Origin: an uncultured Eubacterium sp.
Lineage (GTDB): Bacteria; Bacillota; Clostridia; Lachnospirales; Lachnospiraceae
Reading direction: 5' to 3'
DNA length: 28,640 nucleotides
Assembly: GCA_910584875.1 (NCBI GenBank)
Contig: CAJUDA010000034.1
Location: 1-28,640 of the forward strand
Shown: positions 22,822 through 28,640 of the stretch, one piece after another
How the letters are laid out: every line of letters starts with the position of its first letter
Position numbering within the stretch: the first letter of the stretch is position 1
Notes under the pieces: generated by a model
Told to the model about the DNA's origin: nothing
Databases searched by the model: none
Seen by the model: the letters and a program-made list of their open reading frames with translations, nothing else
Position numbers and translations under genes: made by a program

Positions 22822-23652
22822 CTATTTCACATCCTTTTTCCTAAAAACAAAAATTCCTGCCGCTGTCACTACAATAATAATACTAAGGGAATACAGCATC
22901 AGCCGCCGGGTATCTATCTCAGAGTGCATCATCGTATACTGGTACATCTGATTACAGGGGAGGAAATCCTGTAAAAACTCATAGGCCTCTCGTTTCGTCC
23001 CTGTCAGATAGTTCGGATTTGGCTGTGCATCCTCATGCTCTGTCACCCCTGCATCCGTCATATAGGTATAGCCCTCATAAAACTCTGGTTCCTCCAGACG
23101 CTGTGCTATGTCCATTGCCATAAAAAACATGACACAAAACAGGATCAGACAGATACAGACTCCCGTCGTTTTGTTTTGGCACAGCATACTGATCAGGGTA
23201 AATATGGCTGAAAACGCAAGCATCGTAACGATACTCCCTGCCAGCATCAGAAGGATCCGTTTATCTATCACAAAGCCGCCAAGAAGGGGAAGTCCCAGTG
23301 CAAGATCAGCAAGAAGGAATGAGAAGAGACACAACAGGATCTGAGCTGAATGAACAATCAGGCTGGACAGATAGTCAGACCATCTTGTGTGTCCGGCGAT
23401 CAGTTTGTTCCGTATCGTCCCGTCGCTGTATTCCGTTCCGCCAAAAACGCCGCAAAACAGTGCACTCAAAAACCCGATCATCATCGGGTATCCCTGCAGG
23501 GCAGCGTCCAGACCCGTCTGAATTCCCTCCAGCCTGGCACGATAGACCGTGATCACACAAAATATCCCCAGCACAAACATAAATAGCATCTCACCCCAGA
23601 ACAATTTATTTTTCCACATCCGTGAAAAATGCACCGTTAACAGTCTACTCAT
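22822..23652 (-). CDS. ABC transporter permease, antibiotic-peptide exporter type
   Basis: A 276-residue ABC-2-like permease with six hydrophobic segments: about 20-37, 56-74, 100-120, 130-150, 162-180 and 250-270. GTEYSDGTIRNKLIAGHTRWSDYL after the second helix is a family-typical cytoplasmic loop seen in lantibiotic-immunity and BcrB-like permeases. An extracytoplasmic loop of about 65 residues precedes the last helix. The ATG at 23652 has GGAGG at good distance; a GTG three codons earlier is unlikely. It overlaps the ATPase gene by 8 bp and is followed at once by the kinase gene. The substrate is unknown. Confidence 0.87.
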   Translation of the reverse strand: MSRLLTVHFSRMWKNKLFWGEMLFMFVLGIFCVITVYRARLEGIQTGLDAALQGYPMMIGFLSALFCGVFGGTEYSDGTIRNKLIAGHTRWSDYLSSLIVHSAQILLCLFSFLLADLALGLPLLGGFVIDKRILLMLAGSIVTMLAFSAIFTLISMLCQNKTTGVCICLILFCVMFFMAMDIAQRLEEPEFYEGYTYMTDAGVTEHEDAQPNPNYLTGTKREAYEFLQDFLPCNQMYQYTMMHSEIDTRRLMLYSLSIIIVVTAAGIFVFRKKDVK

Positions 23653-24559
23653 CCCCGCCACCTCCGATCAGATTTATAAAATAACTTTCCAGACTCTCAT
23701 CCCTTTCCCGCAGGGACAGGATCTCACAGTCTTTCTCTGCCAGAGCCAGCGCCATCTGTGTAATATTTACTTTGGCAAATACATCCGCCTGCCGGTCGGA
23801 TACTATACTGTATTCCCATCCCATATCATCCATCACCCGGATCAGCGTATGGATATCCGTCACTTCCAGCCTGGTACATTTCCGGCATTCTGCCTCAAGC
23901 TCTTTTGCACTGATCTCTTTCACCATGTGCCCCTTGTCGATAAATCCGTAATGAGTGGCAAGGCGTGACAATTCATCCAGTATATGGCTGGATATCAGCA
24001 CGGTGATCTGCTGTTCCCTGTTAAGCCTCAGTATCAGTTCCCGGATCTCTATGATCCCCTGGGGATCCAGACCATTGACCGGCTCATCGAGTACGAGAAA
24101 ATCCGGGTTACCGGCAAGCGCTACAGCAATGCCCAGACGCTGGCGCATACCGAGTGAAAAATTCTTCACCTTTTTCTTTCCGGTATCCTGCAGCCCGACA
24201 AGCTCTAACAACTCCGGGATTCCCTGGAAAAAGGGTAGTCCCAGTGTGCGGTACTGCATTTTCAGATTATCCTCTGCTGTCATATTCTGATAGAGCGACG
24301 GCGTCTCCACCACGGCTCCCATCCTGCGCCGTGACCGGTGGATCTCCTTCTCCGTATCTGCCTTTCCGTATAAAACATAACCACCAGAAGTGGGGTCCTG
24401 CAGCCCGCAGACCAGCCGGATCAGCGTAGTTTTGCCTGCTCCGTTTCTACCGACAAAACCATAGATCGCCCCCTTCGGGACGTGCATGGAAAGCCCGTCC
24501 AGCGCCTTAAACCTCCGGTAATGCTTACTGAGGGCATCTGTCGTCAGTACATATTCCAT
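23645..24559 (-). CDS. ABC transporter ATP-binding protein, BcrA/lantibiotic-immunity type
   Basis: A 304-residue ATPase. Walker A GRNGAGKTT is at about 37-45, signature FSLGMRQRLG near 135 and Walker B FLVLDEPVNGLDP near 155, followed by SSHILDELS. The NFSLGMRQRL and LDEPVNGLDP wording is typical of the BcrA/LanF class of peptide-antibiotic self-protection ATPases, although such ATPases also occur in general resistance units. The C-terminal 80 residues form the accessory domain. GGAGG precedes the ATG by 8 bases. Transcription likely starts from an activator-dependent promoter with four CTTAAC repeats between this gene and the regulator gene. Confidence 0.92.
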   Translation of the reverse strand: MEYVLTTDALSKHYRRFKALDGLSMHVPKGAIYGFVGRNGAGKTTLIRLVCGLQDPTSGGYVLYGKADTEKEIHRSRRRMGAVVETPSLYQNMTAEDNLKMQYRTLGLPFFQGIPELLELVGLQDTGKKKVKNFSLGMRQRLGIAVALAGNPDFLVLDEPVNGLDPQGIIEIRELILRLNREQQITVLISSHILDELSRLATHYGFIDKGHMVKEISAKELEAECRKCTRLEVTDIHTLIRVMDDMGWEYSIVSDRQADVFAKVNITQMALALAEKDCEILSLRERDESLESYFINLIGGGGDE

Positions 24560-24589
24560 GTAAAAACCTCCTTACTTTTTGATGCTCCC

Positions 24590-24646
24590 AGTGTAACGGA
24601 TAAAGGTTAAGAAAGCAGTTAAGAGAAACGTTAAGAAAAAGTTAAG
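24590..24646 (-). promoter_or_regulatory. Candidate response-regulator binding site and promoter of the ABC genes
   Basis: CTTAAC occurs four times on the minus strand (24646-24641, 24635-24630, 24623-24618, 24611-24606), with starts 11, 12 and 12 bp apart. A TACACT -10 (24595-24590) lies 10 bp past the last repeat. No good -35 is present. PhoB/PhoP-class regulators bind this kind of 11-bp-period direct repeat at this distance from the -10. The first repeat runs into the stop codon of the regulator gene. Confidence 0.6.
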
Positions 24647-25310
24647 AAATATCATACAGCTTAAAACCAATGCCCCACACCGATTCTATATACTCTTTGT
24701 GTCCGGCGTCCCGGAGCTTCTTCCTGAGATGACTCATATGGACTTTCAGGGAACTCTCCATGCAGTCCGGCGTATCTTCACTGATCCGGTCAAGCATGAC
24801 TGACTTTGTGACCACCTGAGCCGGGTTCTGCATTAATAATTTCAGAATGGCGTACTCTGTCCTTGTGAGCCGGATTTCCCGTGCTCCGACCGTGACCGCA
24901 TGGGAAACGGTATCCATCACGATATCATCAAATGTCAGACATTGCGCTGTCCCACCGGCGGCTGCTTTTCTGAGCTGTACCGTGATCCTTGCCAGCAGTT
25001 CCTTTGTATCAAACGGCTTTGTCACATAATCTGCTGCCCCGCCGAGCAGGAGCTCGATCTTGTCCTGCACATCCGTCCGGGCACTGACGACGATCACCGG
25101 AATCCCTTGCAATTCTGGCAGAACTTCCTCCCCCTTTAATCCTGGCAGCATCAGATCCAGCAGTACCAGATCTGGTCTGTGATCTGCCAGCACAAGAAGT
25201 GCCTCTGTCCCCGAGTACGCACGGCATACCCCGTACCCCTCCTTTGTCAGCACTTCCTCCAGCATATTCCCGATGTGGACATCATCATCTACGATCATTA
25301 TTGTCTTCAT
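24642..25310 (-). CDS. OmpR/PhoB-family response regulator
   Basis: A 222-residue regulator. The receiver domain (1-115) has D8/D9, phosphoacceptor D52 in LLDLMLPG and the conserved K of VTKPFD. The winged-helix DNA-binding domain (about 125-220) has RLTRTEYAILKLLMQNP and VKVHMSHLRKKL-like text (SSLKVHMSHLRKKLRD), ending in VWGIGFKL. It starts with an ATGA overlap on hisC. Four CTTAAC repeats follow its stop and are the likely target, giving control of the ABC transporter and kinase genes downstream. The cognate kinase is probably the one at 21919-22821, separated from it by the transporter genes. Confidence 0.95.
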   Translation of the reverse strand: MKTIMIVDDDVHIGNMLEEVLTKEGYGVCRAYSGTEALLVLADHRPDLVLLDLMLPGLKGEEVLPELQGIPVIVVSARTDVQDKIELLLGGAADYVTKPFDTKELLARITVQLRKAAAGGTAQCLTFDDIVMDTVSHAVTVGAREIRLTRTEYAILKLLMQNPAQVVTKSVMLDRISEDTPDCMESSLKVHMSHLRKKLRDAGHKEYIESVWGIGFKLYDIS

Positions 25311-26356
25311 ATACGATCCAGCGCCTCCAGCAGTCTGCCCATCTGTTCGTCTGTCCCAATAGAAATCCGCAGATACTCGCGCACCCTGTCCCCACCAAAA
25401 TGGCGGACAAAGATCTTCCTTTTTTTCAATTCCTCAAACAAATAGCCGGCAAGCTTGTCTTTATGCCGGGCAAATAAAAAGTTTGTCCGGGAATCCAGGC
25501 AGGCAAACCCTCTTTTCTCCAGCTCGCCCTTCACCCTGTCCCTCGTGGCAGTAATCCGGTCCAGACAGGAACGGAAATATTCCTCATCTTCCAGCGACGC
25601 CGCCCCGAGACGGATTGCCTCCATCGTCATTGTATAAGAATTAATGGACTCCTTTACATTTGTCAGTGCCTGGATCAGGCGCCTGCTCCCAAGGGCAAAG
25701 CCGATCCTGAGTCCCGCCAGGGAACGGGATTTGGAATACGTCCTCACGATCAGGAGATTTTCATATTTATCTAACAGAGGCAGCGCTGTCTCCCCGCCAA
25801 AGTCCACATATGCCTCATCAATGATCACGATCACATCCTGATTCGCCTGTACGATCTTCTCGATCTGGTCTAAGGGCATACTGATGGACGTCGGTGCATT
25901 CGGATTGGCAATGACGATACCTCCATTTTCCCTCTCGTAATCCTCCGGGCGGATACAAAAATTTTCATCCAGCGCCGGGCACTCATAAGGAATCCGGTAC
26001 ACCTGTGCCCAGACCGGATAAAAGGAATAGGTCACATCGGGAAATAGAACAGGTTTTTTAGAATTAAAAAATGTGAGGAAGGACAGAGAGAGTACATCAT
26101 CTGAGCCCACTCCTACAAAGACCTGACCCTTCTCCAAACCATAATACCGCTCCAGAGCAGATACAAGATCAGAAGCTGCCGGGTCCGGATACAAGGCATA
26201 ACGCCCTACCTCTAATTCTGCGTGCGCCTTATATACCTTCGGCGACGGCGGGTAAGGATTTTCGTTGGTATTTAATTTAATGATATCGGTCTCCTGCGGC
26301 TGTTCTCCCGGTACATAAGGTTCAACTTCCCGGATATTTTCTTCCCATCGTTTCAT
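25307..26356 (-). CDS. hisC: Histidinol-phosphate aminotransferase
   Basis: A 349-residue fold-type I pyridoxal-phosphate aminotransferase that converts imidazole-acetol phosphate to histidinol phosphate with glutamate. KLNTNENPYPPSP near residue 28 is the family's substrate-binding start, VGVGSDDVLSL near 80 binds the cofactor phosphate, IANPNAPTS near 150 and IIDEAYVDF near 180 are cofactor contacts, and TYSKSRSLAGLRIG holds the Schiff-base lysine near 210. The ATG at 26356 (MKRWEENIREVEPYVPG) with GGGAG upstream fits the family; an extension to 26461 would overlap the subtilase gene. No other his genes are near. It overlaps the regulator gene by ATGA, an unexpected partner. Use of a related substrate (aromatic amino acids) is possible. 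Confidence 0.93.
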   Translation of the reverse strand: MKRWEENIREVEPYVPGEQPQETDIIKLNTNENPYPPSPKVYKAHAELEVGRYALYPDPAASDLVSALERYYGLEKGQVFVGVGSDDVLSLSFLTFFNSKKPVLFPDVTYSFYPVWAQVYRIPYECPALDENFCIRPEDYERENGGIVIANPNAPTSISMPLDQIEKIVQANQDVIVIIDEAYVDFGGETALPLLDKYENLLIVRTYSKSRSLAGLRIGFALGSRRLIQALTNVKESINSYTMTMEAIRLGAASLEDEEYFRSCLDRITATRDRVKGELEKRGFACLDSRTNFLFARHKDKLAGYLFEELKKRKIFVRHFGGDRVREYLRISIGTDEQMGRLLEALDRI

Positions 26357-26412
26357 ATCGTCTGCTCCCTCTTTTTGTATTTTCTTAAATGTACCCCATT
26401 CCTGTGCGTCTG

Positions 26413-28068
26413 TCAATAGTTCGTAATACTTGCATAGGCATCCACGATGCCAAAGCCCCATTCTGTATTCGGTGAGGGAACCCCCCGCGGCACAGCCCCC
26501 TGTATAAACATTTCCCGCATGGCGATTCCTGTGATTCCGTCTCCCCCCGCATTTTCCATAAACAGGGCGCCGATGCCTGTCGCCAGCGCCGCCGCCACAC
26601 TGGTCCCGGTCATACTGCCATACCGCCCCCTGGGATATGGCCCGGTGAGTTCGACTCCCGGCGCCGCCACATCCGGCTTGACGTCTCCCTTCGTTGTAAA
26701 TCCTCTCCCTGACTGCAGATAAAGGGCGCCATTGGACGAATCATAGGCAGCGATCGCCATCGTATTCGCCCCGGTGCCGGGATTACAGATCGTATAATCA
26801 GGACTCGGCTCCAGAAACACCACCTCATGCTCGAGAAACTGCTGGATGGGCAGCCACATATGAAATCCCGGATTATCGGATTCAAAATGGGTACGCACTT
26901 TCCATATGCCGCTCTTAGGTAAGATAAAACGAAACACCACAACCTGTTCCCTTGTCTGTCCCTGTGACACACCAAAATAAATTTCTATATCTGTATTCTC
27001 CTGAGTAAAATGATGCTGCTGGCGCACCCCGGATACAGCCCGTATATTACTGAGTTCTTCCCCTCCCGGTGAGATCAGGTCGAGAGTCAGCCTTCCCGGT
27101 GTTGCCCACCACAGCTGCGCCATAAATCCTTTCATACTACGCTCAACATTTATATTAATGGTCTCATCTTTTTGGCGGATCTGATGATGGTGTCTGGCGT
27201 TCCCCTCATTACCTGCACTGGTAAAGATAGAGATTCCCTGATAGGTCATATAGCGGTCCATAAGCACTGAAAGATTGCTGGCGCCGCTGTGATTGCCCAT
27301 GCTGGTCCCCATACCGACACAGATCACGATGGATCTGTTGGCGACCTTTGCCACCTCCAGAAGATACATGATCCCCGCCATAATATCGTTTTCCTGATAC
27401 GCCGGCACATCATCCGGGATCCCGTAATAATCGCGGTAAGCCTGTTTCGCCTGCTTGCACTTCACGATGACCAGTTCCGACAGCGGCGCCACACCCGAAA
27501 ACTCTGCACTCCGGTTTTCGTTCCCGGCAGCCACACCCGCCAGAAACGTCCCGTGACCGGATTCATCCCGCTCCGGCACAACAGAATAGGGATCCTCACT
27601 CTGCAGCGCCTGATTCAGCTGTTCCCTGCTGTATCCCTGTCCGTACTGGAAACGCCCCACACCTTCTCCCTCCTGAACTGTCTGATCCCAGATCCCCACG
27701 ATCCGGCTTGTGTTGTCCGCATTGCGGAATGCCTCATGCGTGTAGTCAATGCCAGTATCCACCAGGCCGATCAGGATCCCGGAACCGTACAGATCCACAT
27801 AGGGCTGCCTGCGGATCCGCAGTACACCACTCGCTTCCAGCGCCTCTTCATTCATCAGCCCGTACACATTGGGTATCGCGGAATACCCATATTTTTCGAT
27901 CATCTCACTCCCGACTGACGGCAGTTCCTGATAGATCACCGCCTGCAGCGAATCCAGACGGATATAACAATCCGGGTTGTAAAACTCCTGTATATAGTTC
28001 TCCCCTCCATAATTTCCTATAATATAATCCAGAGCGGTCTCTGAATACACGACGTCCTGACAAGGCAT
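26413..28068 (-). CDS. S8 family serine peptidase, Csp-like subtilase
   Basis: A 551-residue subtilisin-like protease with no signal peptide. An N-terminal part of about 90 residues (with YIRLDSLQAVIYQELPSVG, prodomain-like) precedes the catalytic domain. The triad is D104 in LVDTGID, H172 in ESGHGT and S490 in GTSVAAALATG, with oxyanion N287 in SAGNEGN. Between them about 140 residues form the jelly-roll insertion typical of Clostridia Csp proteases (LISPGGEELS..., FRFILPKSGIWKVRTHF). Csp proteases activate the cortex hydrolase SleC in germination, but other family members exist in Lachnospiraceae. The ATG at 28068 has GGAGG 5 bases upstream; upstream in-frame starts lack one. That ribosome site can pair with bases at 28095-28100. 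hisC follows after 56 bp. Confidence 0.92.
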   Translation of the reverse strand: MPCQDVVYSETALDYIIGNYGGENYIQEFYNPDCYIRLDSLQAVIYQELPSVGSEMIEKYGYSAIPNVYGLMNEEALEASGVLRIRRQPYVDLYGSGILIGLVDTGIDYTHEAFRNADNTSRIVGIWDQTVQEGEGVGRFQYGQGYSREQLNQALQSEDPYSVVPERDESGHGTFLAGVAAGNENRSAEFSGVAPLSELVIVKCKQAKQAYRDYYGIPDDVPAYQENDIMAGIMYLLEVAKVANRSIVICVGMGTSMGNHSGASNLSVLMDRYMTYQGISIFTSAGNEGNARHHHQIRQKDETININVERSMKGFMAQLWWATPGRLTLDLISPGGEELSNIRAVSGVRQQHHFTQENTDIEIYFGVSQGQTREQVVVFRFILPKSGIWKVRTHFESDNPGFHMWLPIQQFLEHEVVFLEPSPDYTICNPGTGANTMAIAAYDSSNGALYLQSGRGFTTKGDVKPDVAAPGVELTGPYPRGRYGSMTGTSVAAALATGIGALFMENAGGDGITGIAMREMFIQGAVPRGVPSPNTEWGFGIVDAYASITNY

Positions 28069-28072
28069 AAAA

Positions 28073-28284
28073 TCCTCCATTCCGAAGCGCAAGCGGAGGA
28101 CGCACGAGCAAAAAGCAGCATAGCAAAGAATGTATTTTATTCTTTTTTTGCTCTAGTGCATAACGAACCATAGGTTCGTATACTATTTGTGGCGCTTCGG
28201 CACAAATAGTGGTGTGAAAAATAAGTGCATCAGCATTATTTTTCACGCTAAAATCCCCCTGCGTTTTCTACTAATGTACGCAGG
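28073..28284 (-). repeat. Cluster of perfect inverted repeats upstream of the subtilase gene
   Basis: In about 210 bp the following perfect pairs are seen: 28258-28264/28278-28284 (7 bp); 28214-28224/28236-28246 (11 bp); 28182-28191/28201-28210 (10 bp); 28163-28169/28173-28179 (7 bp); 28106-28114/28145-28153 (9 bp); 28073-28078/28095-28100 (6 bp, covering the subtilase ribosome site). The 9-base loop of the third hairpin (GCGCTTCGG, 28192-28200) is the exact reverse complement of CCGAAGCGC at 28082-28090, beside the ribosome site. No protein motif or promoter was found here. It is either a structured mRNA leader or a dispersed palindromic repeat element. Confidence 0.65.
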
Positions 28285-28315
28285 AGGCCGCAAAGTTATG
28301 ACGGGATGGAACGGA

Positions 28316-28552
28316 TCAGGCAGACAGTACAGCCGCCCAGACAGATTTATCTGCCTTATCACAATAAAATAACAGGTCAAATTCATTGGCACCTATCCCC
28401 AAACTCTGTGTATAAGGAGCAAACCAGGATACCCCTTCCGTTTTTCCGGTATCTTTTTTATTCTGCCTTTCATTACAGCCTGTCAGACACAACACAAGCA
28501 GGCAAATAATCCATCCATGCCATATTTTTTTCTTACTATTTTTCATCTGCAT
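28316..28552 (-). CDS. Small predicted lipoprotein, possibly truncated
   Basis: A 78-residue protein with a lipoprotein signal: a basic start (MQMKNSKKKIWHGW), a hydrophobic stretch IICLLVLCLTGC with the lipobox Cys near residue 26, then only about 50 further residues (charged NERQNKKDTGKTEG, then an aromatic-rich end). The ATG at 28552 has AAAGG 7 bases upstream; another ATG two codons later is possible. The short mature part and a stop just before the inverted-repeat cluster suggest that it may be the front of a longer lipoprotein cut off by that element, but I cannot identify the missing part. Function unknown. Confidence 0.6.
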   Translation of the reverse strand: MQMKNSKKKIWHGWIICLLVLCLTGCNERQNKKDTGKTEGVSWFAPYTQSLGIGANEFDLLFYCDKADKSVWAAVLSA

Positions 28553-28640
28553 CCATCTACCTTTCTCAGCTACTGGTTGATCCCTCTGTATCCGGTTATC
28601 CACATCTGATTCTTCTTGTTAAATCCAAAATAGTGATACT
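28553..28640. other. Right-edge sequence upstream of the small lipoprotein
   Basis: It presumably holds the 5' region of the lipoprotein gene; I see no complete promoter or gene in these 88 bases. Confidence 0.3.

Noticed and set aside
27905..28246. Minus-strand 113-codon frame through the hairpin cluster and the subtilase 5' end
   Set aside because: It overlaps the well-supported subtilase in another frame and follows the inverted repeats; no ribosome site or domain.

Overview
The window looks like chromosomal DNA of a spore-forming, gut-type Lachnospiraceae (Clostridia; Blautia/Dorea/Mediterraneibacter-like). This rests on moderate GC with AT-rich intergenic stretches, strong AGGAGG ribosome sites, a T-box leader before ileS, a SpoIIQ-like degenerate M23 protein, a Csp-type subtilase and gene families common in that group. 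The genus is an inference. No prophage, insertion sequence, CRISPR array or rRNA was seen.

Left part (1-4205). A LytTR response regulator is translationally coupled to a very short GHKL kinase with no membrane sensor. At the left edge a 21-bp-period direct repeat sits just upstream of a leftward TTGACA box, as expected for the target promoter of such a regulator. Divergent from this pair is a two-gene unit (NusG-II-domain membrane protein, then a Gx-type transporter). A hypothetical protein and a catalytically dead M23/SpoIIQ-like protein follow on the minus strand. The M23 gene appears to have a forespore-type promoter woven into a 14-bp inverted repeat that also covers its ribosome site.

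Middle (4216-20742). ileS has its own promoter, an isoleucine T-box leader and an intrinsic terminator, and glgP follows it after 27 bp. Upstream is a YtrA-like unit: GntR regulator, ABC ATPase, permease and lipoprotein. Its promoter is back to back with that of a small multidrug-export-family gene. Next come a compact housekeeping unit (THUMP methyltransferase, RdgB, YfcE-like phosphodiesterase), a rhodanese, a small Asn/Ser/Lys-rich protein with a sigma-G-like promoter, class II fructose-bisphosphate aldolase, a ComFB-family protein, a secreted leucine-rich-repeat protein, and a five-tRNA operon (Pro-Gly-Arg-His-Gln) between a perfect sigma-A promoter and a terminator.

Right part (20813-28640). 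A run of minus-strand genes, read from the right, contains a small lipoprotein, a 200-bp cluster of inverted repeats, a Csp-like subtilase, hisC, an OmpR-type regulator, an ABC ATPase and permease, a histidine kinase and a secreted Ig-like protein. Four CTTAAC repeats lie before the ABC genes, placed like a PhoB/PhoP-type activation site. This suggests a self-contained envelope-stress or peptide-resistance module. The most unusual signals are the structured region upstream of the subtilase, the promoter/hairpin overlap at the SpoIIQ-like gene, and the LytTR repeat at the left edge.
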